From JAJTFA01 sp051715425 (lineage in GTDB: Bacteria > Bacteroidota > Bacteroidia > UKL13-3): a DNA stretch of 64,000 bases. The DNA lies in contig JBPXJS010000009.1 of NCBI GenBank assembly GCA_051715425.1, positions 248,001-312,000 of the forward strand, written 5' to 3'. The translations under genes were made by a program, and so were the position numbers. The notes under the pieces were generated by a model. The model saw only the letters and a list, made by a program, of their open reading frames with translations, ran no database searches and was not told the origin of the DNA. Below are positions 14,978-24,243 of this stretch, piece by piece. Positions within the stretch are counted from its first letter, which is position 1. Every line of letters begins with the position of its first letter.

Positions 14978-15554
14978 GCCACTTCGAAAGCTTGTTTGAT
15001 GCCTTGACCTTTTGCACATGACCACCCGCTAAGAGAGTGGCGCACGTATCAAAATATCCTTTTACTTTCACATCTATTATTGACATGTGGCGCTTTGCAT
15101 CCGTCAGTAGAACAAAACCATGTGCGACATTCTTGAATTGCGGGATCGCAGATTTAGGAAACAACAATAGATGTTCGTTCCTGATAACGTAGTAATTCAA
15201 GGGATTCAATTCTTCATCCAATGAAACGCAAATAAAATGAGTACAGTTTACGGGCTTCTTTCTCCTTTCAAACTTTAATGCCCATCCCCAATAATTTGGG
15301 CAGTTCTTAACCTCCGATTTGATAGTAGATAGCTTTACGTCAATCTTGATTCTTTTAGAAGGGATTTCAATGTCGTACGCGCTCTGATTCCCTTTTTGAA
15401 TGACTTGGAAGCCTTCAGAAATCAGCTTCTTGTAAACGATTAACTCTCCTAAATATCCTTTCACATTAGAAAGATTCATATTCTTACAGAATGGATCATT
15501 TATTACACCTTTCAGGCGTTTTATGGCGGCATCTAATTTAGCAAGTGACATCAT
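14970..15554 (-). CDS. PD-(D/E)XK nuclease-like protein
   Basis: The N-terminal half matches a restriction-endonuclease-like core: the helix with GYLGELIVYKKLISEGF (Glu37), then YDIEI (Asp61) and IKIDVKLS, giving D72-x-K74. The rest (NYWGWALKFERRKKPVNCTHFICVSLDE) continues the fold with the pattern of Mrr/Holliday-junction-type nucleases. The target is unknown. It is convergent with and overlaps the HEPN gene by 8 bp. Both lie between ssb and the N-6 methylase relative in an island rich in defence genes, so a defence function is likely but inferred. Confidence 0.65.
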   Translation of the reverse strand: MMSLAKLDAAIKRLKGVINDPFCKNMNLSNVKGYLGELIVYKKLISEGFQVIQKGNQSAYDIEIPSKRIKIDVKLSTIKSEVKNCPNYWGWALKFERRKKPVNCTHFICVSLDEELNPLNYYVIRNEHLLLFPKSAIPQFKNVAHGFVLLTDAKRHMSIIDVKVKGYFDTCATLLAGGHVQKVKASNKLSKWLT

Positions 15555-15929
15555 GTATGCAATTTACAACGAAAGTAATTATTTGTCACCTATCTCAATG
15601 GATGCACGCAATTCAGCAGTATCTGCAGTTCGTCAATGGAAGTCTACCTATGAAGTTTTCAAGTTTACCTGCTGGGCTTTCATTATTGACTATTAAATAC
15701 AATACCCCTTTCGGGGTATCGCATTAGTATATGAGGTAATTCGTTATGTGTAATTCAAGTGGTTTCTTCATACCTAACAGAAGAAACAAGTTCTCACCTA
15801 TAAAAAAACAAGGTGCGTGATGTGGCATATGGTTGCAGGTATACTGAGCACTCATGATGCCTGGTTTTCTTACCGTCAACAGGATTGTTGATGTATGGTA
15901 AGCGATGTTACAAGAGTGGCAAGACAAGC
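15555..15929. other. Intergenic region with a perfect hairpin
   Basis: No convincing gene lies here. At 15702-15719 ATACCCC-TTTC-GGGGTAT is a perfect 7-bp hairpin preceded by TTGACT (15686-15691). Several short frames exist but have poor codon use and no family features. Confidence 0.5.
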
Positions 15930-16035
15930 TTGCTAAAAACACTCAGAATGTAGTAGAATACCTCCAATACCTTGTGGTACTTTCGGTTTCTTTTTTTGGG
16001 CCTTCTATTCGATCCTCGCTTAGAAGGCCTTTTCT
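15930..16035 (+). ncRNA. Possible short RNA: sigma-70-like promoter and strong terminator
   Basis: TTGCTA (15930-15935), 18 bp and TAGAAT (15954-15959) form a promoter. The transcript would include a TACC-TTGT-GGTA hairpin near 15968. It would end at a perfect 9-bp stem, GGCCTTCTA/TAGAAGGCC (15999-16029), followed by TTTTC. A length of about 70 nt is expected. The layout resembles the element at 9042-9125. Confidence 0.4.
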
Positions 16036-16174
16036 TATGACTTGGCATAATTTACGGGGGTTTAGTTGTTTCAGTATTTTTCATCCGTTTAAGATTTAAA
16101 GACAATTTAGAGCTTTTTAGTTACACGCTTCTGGGTTTAGTTGGATTGGCTGTTTTCTCAATTCGTCATGCTGT

Positions 16175-16202
16175 TTATCAACGCAAATAGCTGTGTTAGA
16201 AT
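16175..16202 (+). promoter_or_regulatory. Promoter candidate for N-6 methylase relative
   Basis: TTATCA (16175-16180), 16 bp and TAGAAT (16197-16202) lie 25 bp before the ATG at 16227. Confidence 0.35.
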
Positions 16203-16226
16203 ACGATAAACCAAATCGTTCTATAC

Positions 16227-16994
16227 ATGAAACCCCAAAAAGAAACCTTCGAAAGCCTGTTACGCGCGTTTGAATTCCGGTATGACCTCCGCACTGTCTT
16301 TGATGACTTCCTCACCTTAGCCCTCTGTTCCTTCTCACAAAATCCGGCAACTGGAAAGTCGCATGATGAAGACCTGTATTTGCAAACCATTGAAAAATAC
16401 AAGACAGATGACCTGCGGCACAACTTTCCCAAAATGCTGGCGTGTTTGACGCTTGAAATGGAGGAACACTTAGGAAGCAGTGCGGGTAATGACGTGTTAG
16501 GCACCTTCTATGAACAAAACCTGTATCGCAAAGGTGCATCCCAGTACTTCACTCCTTGGACAGTTTGCCTCTTCATGGCACGCTGCATGTTTGCCAAAGA
16601 TGATGAGGAGTATACGTCACCCATCCGTATCCTTGATCCCACCTGTGGAAGCGGACGTATGCTCCTGACTAGCGCTCAGGTATATGGGAAGCATCATGAA
16701 TACTACGGGATTGATATAGATCATACCTGTGTAAAGATGACCGCCTTGAATTTGTTTTTAAACGGTGTCTTTCATGGTGAGGTGATGTGGGCTGATGCCC
16801 TGCGACCGGATGATTTCCGCCTCAGCTACCGGCTTTCGTTTCTCCCGTTTGGGATATTCCGGATTACGGAGAAAGAGAAATCCCGGCTTTGGTATTTGAA
16901 GGTGAGCTCGATTGAAACGGTTACAAAAGAAGAGCCGTGGGCCTCTGAAGAGAAACTGGAAGGGTTGAATGCTTCACAGTTGAGAATGTTTTAA
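16227..16994 (+). CDS. N-6 DNA methylase relative lacking NPPY
   Basis: The helical N-terminal domain (FDDFLTLALCSFSQNP to ASQYFTPWTVCLFMARCM) and the SAM-binding motif ILDPTCGSGRML followed by YGIDIDHTCVKM are those of HsdM-type adenine methylases. Where the catalytic NPPF/Y should follow ADAL there is only RPDDFRLSYRLSFLPFGIFRI, so the classical catalytic motif is missing. At 255 residues it is half the usual HsdM size. I recall similar short proteins in Bacteroidota mobile elements. It may bind SAM without methylating DNA, or use another motif. It ends at a very strong terminator. Confidence 0.8.
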   Translation: MKPQKETFESLLRAFEFRYDLRTVFDDFLTLALCSFSQNPATGKSHDEDLYLQTIEKYKTDDLRHNFPKMLACLTLEMEEHLGSSAGNDVLGTFYEQNLYRKGASQYFTPWTVCLFMARCMFAKDDEEYTSPIRILDPTCGSGRMLLTSAQVYGKHHEYYGIDIDHTCVKMTALNLFLNGVFHGEVMWADALRPDDFRLSYRLSFLPFGIFRITEKEKSRLWYLKVSSIETVTKEEPWASEEKLEGLNASQLRMF

Positions 16995-16996
16995 TG

Positions 16997-17026
16997 AAAA
17001 GAGAGGATTTTTGGATCCTCTCTTTT
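16997..17026 (+). terminator. Terminator of N-6 methylase relative
   Basis: AAAAGAGAGGAT pairs perfectly with ATCCTCTCTTTT around a 6-nt loop, 2 bp after the stop codon. Confidence 0.9.
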
Positions 17027-17176
17027 GTGTATAGTACAGCCTTTTAGAACCGGGAGCTAAGGTAGTGAGATGGTTCTGTGAGCACATTCGATTCTACAAA
17101 TCAACGCTACCCTTACCGAATCTCATATTTCTTTCCCGCCATGCTTGATATGAGCAATATAAATAAAAAGAGTAGG

Positions 17177-19483
17177 TTATCGTTCAAGAAGTCTTATCGC
17201 AGCTTCAATAAATTCATCCTTCCCACTTTTAACCCCGTTAATTGTCTTGCGGATATTAATATCAGGATTAAAACCTACGGAATGTAAATCGGTACCATCT
17301 AGTTTTTTTACATATGCACCTGTAAATTGGGCGAAATAGCCACCAGGTAATGCAACCACGTTAATATTTCCATTAGTTCCAGCAGTGTTTTGTCCAATTA
17401 AAGTACCTAATTTGTAATGTGAAATAAAACCGACAAAACTCTCACCATAACTTATAATTGATGCATCAATTATAAAGACAGTCTTAACATTCAAGTGGGG
17501 CTCTTTTCGCTTTAGAAGCCAGCCCTTGCTGTCGTATGTTACGTTTTGATAGTTTGGGTAGATTATTTGTGGTATATTGATCCAAGTATTAATGCTATCA
17601 TCATTAGTTAATAGATATTGCAAGAATTTATGATTAAAGTTGGGAGAACCTCGAAGATCACATATTATACTCTTAACATCAGGGATTTTTTGTAAAACGC
17701 TATCTATTTCATGCATTGACATTTGATTCATGTTAATATAGCACATGTTAGGTTTGATTCGAACCACCTTAGTTTTGGATTTTGTCATCGCTAAGTATCT
17801 GAAGTAAGGAAGAGTTCTTTTGATATTAATTGTTTGTTTGTTTCCTTGGAGATCAATGCACTCTAGTTTTAATGTGTCGGTTAGAGTGCCGCCTAATGTG
17901 GCATGCGATAAGCGATAATTTAGCCACCCTACTGTTGGAGCAGAAATAAATTGTTTATAATTGTTGAAGAATGATTGTGGTGATTCATTATTTATTCTCT
18001 TTATAAGATACCCTGGCCTTATTGCTAATGAGTCATTAAACGACTTCGTTACAACTAGCTTGTCTTCAATCCACTCCCAGCAAAATTCCGGGTAAAAATT
18101 AGGGCTAATGCTGTTATTAGTCGAATAAACTATAGAGTGGCCATCGTTAAGATAAGAGCTGTATTTCCTTAATACATTTAAGAACTGAGTCGCATCCAAC
18201 TCCTTAAGAGATTCATTAAGAGATTTTCTAAAAGCAGTATGCAAATTATGATTCGCGTGATTGAGGTAAGGGTAAAAATTTTCCATAACGGAATGGTAAA
18301 TAACAATAGCAGCAATTCTGGTGAAAATTGTATTAGAGTCAGTATCGGTCTCACCTAAATTTTGATTTAACAAAAGAAACGCACCGGTATCAGCCTTAGG
18401 AAATGTTTGAAAGGAATCGCTTAAAAGGCACAGTGGGATATTGAATTTAATCTTATCATCTTTAGGAGAACTAATATAATCCCCTATTTTTAGTTTACTA
18501 GAAAATAGAGGATTTTGTCTATTCCAACTGAGTGTATTTGATAAACATACTTCTATACACTTATCAAATGGTGGGTTCGTTTTAACTAGATTAAGACTAC
18601 CATCCTTACCTGATGATAAACCATCACCAATCCCTTTAGAAAAATCTATATTCCCATTATTAGATTCTTCAAAATCATTTTGATAAATTACTTCTTGCTT
18701 TTCACCAGTACCCACTAAAGACAGAGAAACCTTATCAATATAAAAAGTTCCTTCTTTTACAGTGTATCCTCCAAAGAAAAGAAACTTTGAAGTAGAATCG
18801 AACCTGCCATTTAGTGTATATTTCTTCCAGGAAACTGAAGTTATTGGGCTATCATTTCTATTGTTGAAGTAGGTTGTTGTGCTATTATTATCACTGTCAA
18901 TTCTTGCCCAAAGAAACGACTCATCACCAGAATTCAATACTTTCATCCAAATTTGAATAATAAATTCTCGACCTTGATATTTATCAACGGGAATCTTTTT
19001 AAAAATTGAACTGTATCTTTCCTCTGTCACTGTATTTTCATCTTGAGCATAAGAATTTACTCTTATGCTATTAAATCCATTTGGCTTACTTTCAGACACT
19101 AACTGAACTCCTTGATGTTGCCAAAACACCTCCTTGTAATTAGCGTGAGGATAAGAAGGAAGAAGTGATGATTTATCAAAAGTGAGGTTACTTTTGTTAG
19201 CACTTATCTGAATAGAGGGCGCTACGGGTTTAAACAAGGTGGTTAACCGTTGAACTAATTGGTCGGAATTTTTAGCATCCATCACGGATTTGCAACCCCA
19301 CACTGCAAATTTATTCCAGTCAACTTTGGACGCCTCACTACTTGGATGAAACCATCTGACATAACCATATAATTTAGAAAACGTCTCTATATTGGATATC
19401 CTAACAGAATCATCAATTGATTGGGAATAAACTTTTGTTAGAGTTAAGACATTCAGTAAAAGAACTAACCTAATCATATGCAT
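17177..19483 (-). CDS. Secreted S41-family (C-terminal-processing) peptidase
   Basis: A signal peptide (MHMIRLVLLLNVLTLTKVYSQS) is followed by an N-terminal region, a beta-sandwich-like segment with ENTVTEERYSSIF and FYIDKVSLSLVG, and a PDZ-like part (IRPGYLIKRINNESPQSF). The S41 catalytic domain follows: VKSIICDLRGSPN, then FIIDASIISYGESFVGFI with the nucleophile region and GQNTAGTNGN. At 768 residues it is a typical Bacteroidota S41 protein of the periplasm or surface. It is the last gene of the minus-strand lanthipeptide unit, 68 bp after a small membrane protein. It might remove the leader or degrade peptides for self-protection; this is inferred from position only. Confidence 0.85.
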   Translation of the reverse strand: MHMIRLVLLLNVLTLTKVYSQSIDDSVRISNIETFSKLYGYVRWFHPSSEASKVDWNKFAVWGCKSVMDAKNSDQLVQRLTTLFKPVAPSIQISANKSNLTFDKSSLLPSYPHANYKEVFWQHQGVQLVSESKPNGFNSIRVNSYAQDENTVTEERYSSIFKKIPVDKYQGREFIIQIWMKVLNSGDESFLWARIDSDNNSTTTYFNNRNDSPITSVSWKKYTLNGRFDSTSKFLFFGGYTVKEGTFYIDKVSLSLVGTGEKQEVIYQNDFEESNNGNIDFSKGIGDGLSSGKDGSLNLVKTNPPFDKCIEVCLSNTLSWNRQNPLFSSKLKIGDYISSPKDDKIKFNIPLCLLSDSFQTFPKADTGAFLLLNQNLGETDTDSNTIFTRIAAIVIYHSVMENFYPYLNHANHNLHTAFRKSLNESLKELDATQFLNVLRKYSSYLNDGHSIVYSTNNSISPNFYPEFCWEWIEDKLVVTKSFNDSLAIRPGYLIKRINNESPQSFFNNYKQFISAPTVGWLNYRLSHATLGGTLTDTLKLECIDLQGNKQTINIKRTLPYFRYLAMTKSKTKVVRIKPNMCYINMNQMSMHEIDSVLQKIPDVKSIICDLRGSPNFNHKFLQYLLTNDDSINTWINIPQIIYPNYQNVTYDSKGWLLKRKEPHLNVKTVFIIDASIISYGESFVGFISHYKLGTLIGQNTAGTNGNINVVALPGGYFAQFTGAYVKKLDGTDLHSVGFNPDINIRKTINGVKSGKDEFIEAAIRLLER

Positions 19484-19551
19484 GTTAATTATTGATTATG
19501 CTTTCGACAATGAAAAATAGTATTAGGTTTTGTATTAAATAAAAATAGTTA

Positions 19552-19764
19552 TTATTCTGTGTTTGGAACATCTGTTTTACTTGATTTTCGACTAAATCGA
19601 TTCCTTGTGTATTTGATTGCTTTTGGTAGAACAATCATGATAATACAAAGCCCAACAACGAGAGCATAAATAGCCATCAACTCATTGTTCAATCCTGAGT
19701 ACCCAGTGGCCCAAGCTGCTTTCCCAGAGAGAAGTGAAACAGAAATTATTAAAACGAATCGCAT
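19552..19764 (-). CDS. Small two-helix membrane protein
   Basis: The 70 residues show a signal-like N-terminal hydrophobic stretch (MRFVLIISVSLLSGKAAWA) and a second membrane helix (LMAIYALVVGLCIIMIVL). A basic Arg/Lys-rich tail follows. It lies between the lanB and S41 genes on the same strand, in a position typical of immunity or accessory proteins. No family is recognised. Confidence 0.6.
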   Translation of the reverse strand: MRFVLIISVSLLSGKAAWATGYSGLNNELMAIYALVVGLCIIMIVLPKAIKYTRNRFSRKSSKTDVPNTE

Positions 19765-19858
19765 TTTTATCGCATAAATTTTTTAAGTAGTATTCTTCCT
19801 CTTTCAAAGATATACAATTTATCTCACAAGATTTAAAATATTTTACAGGACTTCATTG

Positions 19859-22800
19859 TCAGCCAAAGGGGTTATATTTTCTCTGAGCGGTTAAAGACTT
19901 ATAATACTTTACCAAAATATTATAAACTAACATTTCCTGAAACCGTTGATTTAAATTAAAGAGCCTGTTTAAATACATATGGCAATAACTTGAAAGGACT
20001 TCTTTTGGAATGGTCTTATTTAATAGACCTTTCCCTTTTTCTGATATGCGCTGAGATTGTTTTAGAAGAGCCTTGTCAATTAAAGCCAAAAATGTGCTTG
20101 AATGTGATGATGGCTCCTTATCGAGTAGATAGCCATCAAGTTTAGGTCTGATTAAGCGGAACTCATCGATAATTTGTTCCCTTAATGATAATATGTTTGA
20201 TACGTTAAATTCATTAGAAAATTCGGAGGCTAATTTACCAATGAACACTTCCTGTTCTTTTGGTGACAAACCAAAGGCTTCTATCAACCTGTGTACACCC
20301 AAAATGCCTGCCAAAAAACGTTGATGATTGGGGAAATCAGTTTTGAATAACCGTAAAATCTCTTGAACGCATTCACTATTAATATGAAAGAATGTTTCAC
20401 TGACTTCAATTAAATGTGGTCCGTATCTTTCAATTTCTCTTCGATAAGTTTCCGTTTGCACTTTCCAAATAATTGAGTCGTGGTAAACTCCGGTAAGTGC
20501 TTTTGAAATTTCTATATTAATTCTGTTTAGATCGGCATTACTACTAAGCAAGAATCGAATACGTAAATGGTATTTAGGATCAGTATATCTGACAAAAAAC
20601 CACTTTTGAATTAACTTTTCTTTTTTTAGTTTATTTATAATCCTAAATATTGGTCCCATTAATAAAAAATCAGAGCTTTTAGAGCCAGTGTAAAATTTAT
20701 AATATATCCAATTATCAAATGGGTGAAAAACTCTTGGAATTGTACTTTTCTTTATGAATAAATCCTCTTTTTTCTGCACTGGCACTAATTTTTGGGAGTT
20801 CTCAGTAATAGCTAAATTACTGTTGTGATTAATAAATGGAATAATAATTTCGTTTACGTATCCCCGATCGTTTTCATCTGCAAATATGAGGGAATCATTT
20901 TCAAAAAGGAATTCTGTAAATCGGATGGTATGAATGTTTTGGGAAGCCCGAATCAGCAAATCAATACAGATTGTTTCTGAAAGATCTAAAAAAAGTCCGT
21001 TATCACCAGAAGTTAATATTACCCTGCGAGGAAGTTGGTTAAACTCTTTTAATTCTTTGAACTTATTATATCGTTCAGTTCCTTTTATTTTGGCTAAATT
21101 CTGCAAATTTTTGGCCGGAATATTCCATATTGCCGGTCTTAAAATGACATTCTTATAACGTACTCTTGGAAGAAATTCCGCTTCTTCAAGAAACTCCCAA
21201 GACCAATTAAGATAAGGACGTATGCCTTGCTTTTGGATGTCACATAATAAGTGATAAATTGGTAGACCAGAAGCAGAGTAATTATGTGCATTAGACATTC
21301 TAGGTATTACCTCCTTGTTCAGTCTTTTTGATCGTAGGATAAGTTTATTATTTCTAATTGATACCATAAGGTCATTTACTGGGATCTGTTGTGATTCTGG
21401 TAAATTCGAGTGAGCAAGATATGGTATCTCATATTCCCTAAATGAAGGTCTCGTTATGACATTTCCTAGCCTACCTTCAGAAATATGAACGATTTCCGCA
21501 AATATTTTGTGTGGAGAGTTTACTTCTTCTACTCTGGCAATTTCATTGCATATATTATTTATGTCAGTGCTTATATATCCAAATCGTCCTAAGAGCGATG
21601 TTGGGTTGTGTCCAAGATAGCCCCAAGAAATGAGATATTCGTCAGCTCTGTGAATCAATTCTCCCATAAATATCATAGAATCTGAAAACGTAATATTTTC
21701 TTTAGGGAAAGAATCAAAATCGTTATTCGAAATAATAACTTCTTGTTTGCCTTCTTTAATAGCTTGAGAGTACTGATTGAACTTGTATTTTGAAATATGA
21801 TCCCACACAATGTTGTTAGGACTGTAGTTATTCATCTCAATTTCTTTATATGCTTGTCGATAGTTTATTCCTATATCAGTATCTAGCAATTGAACTAGTG
21901 GAATTTCTGCCTCTTCGTAACGTTCAGATACAGCTTTTTTAAACTTACTAAATGTTGAAGAAACCTCATTATCTCTAACTACAAAATTAAGTATAGAGGC
22001 TGCCTCTTTAATGTTCTCTACAATCTGGTTATTTAAGTTGGCTTTTTTAGTCCTAATAAGGCTATCTACTTGAACGAATTTACCGTCATCAATAGGCGTC
22101 GTAAATTTTTTCGAAAGGAGCTCTTTAAGCTTCCTTGTTGTTTCTATTGTTGAGTTTGTATTTTCAATAATATTGGTGATTTCATCATTGAGAGTGCAAA
22201 AGTTGCTTATTGACTTAAGTTTCTTGAATAAAAAATCTTGGTAAGGTTCTCCTGAAACTATTGGATGTATTTCACTAACTAATACTTGGGCTTGTATCAA
22301 TTCTTCTGTATATGCCTTAGCTTCACCATCTGAGTATCCTAACTTCACAATCATTCTAATACATGACGGAATGTCTATACCACCCTTTGCAACCTTAATA
22401 ATTTTAGAAAGAACAGGATTATTATCAATATGAACTAAGTCATGAATTGTTCTCTGGTCGCTGAATCGTGATTCGGTATACCGCCACTTGTCAGTGACCC
22501 TGTATAAACTATTATTAGAGTAATACTTAAATTTTGATTTTAAATCTTGATCCTTTAATAAATCATTATATACATTGACCAAATAGCCCATATCCAAACG
22601 CAAATTAGGCTGAGGGGTAGATGATAGTTTAATCTCTGATGGGCCGTTGGAAATTTTCCCTGTAAATAAACCGGCAAATAATCCATAAGGAGTGCACCTC
22701 GATAAGGCACGCAATGCATATTTTGTTAAACTCTCAATGAACCTTTGGTCATCCCATATTGTGTTATCAGATGCTGCTTTTTTTAATCTATCGAAAAGAA

Positions 22801-22957
22801 TAGGAGAACTTATAAAAAGTGCTTCCTGAATAGCCTGTTGATTATATAATGATTTTAATTTATCTGTGGTGAATGAGGATAAATATTGTTCAAACGCACT
22901 AAATGGTAGGAGAGGGGCTCTACCGATAAATACCTCTGCTTTGTAATCTTTTAGCAT
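19859..22957 (-). CDS. lanB: LanB-type lanthipeptide dehydratase (full length)
   Basis: The 1032 residues contain both halves of class I dehydratases. The N-terminal glutamylation domain has the motif ALRALSRCTPYGLFAG and later ISEGRLGNVITRP. The C-terminal elimination (SpaB_C) domain begins near residue 740 with FDNWIYYKFYTGSK and WFFVRYTDPKYHLRIRF. These enzymes use glutamyl-tRNA to glutamylate Ser/Thr in the core peptide and eliminate glutamate to give dehydroalanine and dehydrobutyrine. Unlike pinensin-type clusters, the two halves are fused. The gene starts 6 bp after lanC ends, so the two are translated together. Confidence 0.95.
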   Translation of the reverse strand: MLKDYKAEVFIGRAPLLPFSAFEQYLSSFTTDKLKSLYNQQAIQEALFISSPILFDRLKKAASDNTIWDDQRFIESLTKYALRALSRCTPYGLFAGLFTGKISNGPSEIKLSSTPQPNLRLDMGYLVNVYNDLLKDQDLKSKFKYYSNNSLYRVTDKWRYTESRFSDQRTIHDLVHIDNNPVLSKIIKVAKGGIDIPSCIRMIVKLGYSDGEAKAYTEELIQAQVLVSEIHPIVSGEPYQDFLFKKLKSISNFCTLNDEITNIIENTNSTIETTRKLKELLSKKFTTPIDDGKFVQVDSLIRTKKANLNNQIVENIKEAASILNFVVRDNEVSSTFSKFKKAVSERYEEAEIPLVQLLDTDIGINYRQAYKEIEMNNYSPNNIVWDHISKYKFNQYSQAIKEGKQEVIISNNDFDSFPKENITFSDSMIFMGELIHRADEYLISWGYLGHNPTSLLGRFGYISTDINNICNEIARVEEVNSPHKIFAEIVHISEGRLGNVITRPSFREYEIPYLAHSNLPESQQIPVNDLMVSIRNNKLILRSKRLNKEVIPRMSNAHNYSASGLPIYHLLCDIQKQGIRPYLNWSWEFLEEAEFLPRVRYKNVILRPAIWNIPAKNLQNLAKIKGTERYNKFKELKEFNQLPRRVILTSGDNGLFLDLSETICIDLLIRASQNIHTIRFTEFLFENDSLIFADENDRGYVNEIIIPFINHNSNLAITENSQKLVPVQKKEDLFIKKSTIPRVFHPFDNWIYYKFYTGSKSSDFLLMGPIFRIINKLKKEKLIQKWFFVRYTDPKYHLRIRFLLSSNADLNRINIEISKALTGVYHDSIIWKVQTETYRREIERYGPHLIEVSETFFHINSECVQEILRLFKTDFPNHQRFLAGILGVHRLIEAFGLSPKEQEVFIGKLASEFSNEFNVSNILSLREQIIDEFRLIRPKLDGYLLDKEPSSHSSTFLALIDKALLKQSQRISEKGKGLLNKTIPKEVLSSYCHMYLNRLFNLNQRFQEMLVYNILVKYYKSLTAQRKYNPFG

Positions 22958-22963
22958 ATTAAT

Positions 22964-24142
22964 TTAGAAGTCAATTAGGAGTGATTCCTGCCAAATGGGT
23001 TTTATTTTTGGCTGGAGATAATGCATTAGACTTAAACCAATTCCTGTCATCCCTTCCAATATTCCGGCTTGGTTATGTACCCAATTCTCATTTGATCCGT
23101 ACCAAGTCTTTATCTCTATTTCTCCATGTTGATAAGATAAAAATGTGAGAGTTTTTGTTGACCAAAACTCCATAGCTTCTGCAAAGATAGGTTCCTTTGT
23201 GACTAAATAGAATCTCTCAAATATATATTGTAATCCTGCTGAACCATGACAAAAACAAGAATCCACAACCCCTGTTGTTTCAGTATTTAGCCTTTTAGCG
23301 CAGTGTTTAGCAATTTCTACAGCTATTTTTTCCCACTCTTTGTGGTTACAAACCTTGGCAGCTGACATAATACTAACTGCGATACCAAGATCTCCATAAC
23401 ACCAAGCAAGACGTGTGTCGTATGTGGTATTAGAGTAATAAGGAAATAGAGAAAGCTCATTATCCTTTTTTGTAGAGATTAAGTAGTTAATTGCCCCTTC
23501 CAAAAGATCTTTGGATAATTCAGAATCTACATCAGCTTTAAGTGATTGGGTGAGGAATCCAACAATGCCAGATATGCCATGCGATAAACCTAAATTGTAA
23601 ATACGGTTTTTTTTAGCATCTAGAGATGCCCAACCATAATTCCCAGGGGAAATGATTTCTTTAGTTTTGTGGAGGGTTTCGATAATATTAGAAACCTGAA
23701 TGAGGTTGTTACTTGATAAGTAATACAATCCAATGCCTGTATAACCATGTAGGTAATCGTAATAATTATTTGAAATATCATTCTTTAATTGGTGATCAAT
23801 ATGACGTGTAAGAACTTGTAACGATGTTTCATCAAGTTCATATTTCTCACCTGATAATTTGTTAAATAGATTTAGCCCATACAAAAAGCCCGCATATCCG
23901 CTAGCAAAAGTAGAGTGTGGAGGAAATGTTTGTAGAGTGTTAAAACTGCGTTCAATTTCCTCTTCAATTACTATCTTTAAATTAGTATTATTTAAAAGAC
24001 CGTAATAGTAATAAAAAAAAGCAACACCCATACCACCATCCAAAATTCCATAACCTCTTGATGTCAGTTTTTTGAGATTTTTATAGATTAGCTCAATGCA
24101 ATCGTGATATCTACTTGAGATATCTATCAGTTCTTTGCTCAT
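22964..24142 (-). CDS. lanC: LanC-type lanthionine cyclase
   Basis: The 392-residue alpha-barrel shows the repeating GxxG pattern (YGILDGGMGVAFFY, FASGYAGFLYGL, LHGYTGIGLYYL, LSHGISGIVGFL) and the zinc ligands: Cys in WCYGDLGIA (about residue 248) and Cys-His in CFCHGSAGL (about 296-297). LanC adds cysteine thiols to dehydrated residues to form lanthionine rings. It lies between the precursor gene and lanB, 100 bp after the precursor stop. A hairpin lies in that gap, which should make the precursor message more abundant than lanCB. Confidence 0.95.
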   Translation of the reverse strand: MSKELIDISSRYHDCIELIYKNLKKLTSRGYGILDGGMGVAFFYYYYGLLNNTNLKIVIEEEIERSFNTLQTFPPHSTFASGYAGFLYGLNLFNKLSGEKYELDETSLQVLTRHIDHQLKNDISNNYYDYLHGYTGIGLYYLSSNNLIQVSNIIETLHKTKEIISPGNYGWASLDAKKNRIYNLGLSHGISGIVGFLTQSLKADVDSELSKDLLEGAINYLISTKKDNELSLFPYYSNTTYDTRLAWCYGDLGIAVSIMSAAKVCNHKEWEKIAVEIAKHCAKRLNTETTGVVDSCFCHGSAGLQYIFERFYLVTKEPIFAEAMEFWSTKTLTFLSYQHGEIEIKTWYGSNENWVHNQAGILEGMTGIGLSLMHYLQPKIKPIWQESLLIDF

Positions 24143-24201
24143 CTTTCACTATACTGCTATAAATACACTTTATGATTAAACAGTTTCGTATAAGCAAAAA
24201 A

Positions 24202-24229
24202 GGGAATGTTTAACCACATTCCCTTTTTT
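24202..24229 (-). terminator. Hairpin between lanA and lanC
   Basis: GGGAATGT and ACATTCCC form a perfect 8-bp stem around 6 nt, with A and T runs on both sides. On the minus strand it lies just after the precursor gene. It can act as a partial terminator that limits read-through into lanCB. Confidence 0.8.
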
Positions 24230-24243
24230 GATAGAACATATAA

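Noticed and set aside
15545..16099. Short frames between the PD-(D/E)XK gene and the N-6 methylase relative
   Set aside because: They overlap each other and the promoter/terminator elements, and show no protein family features.
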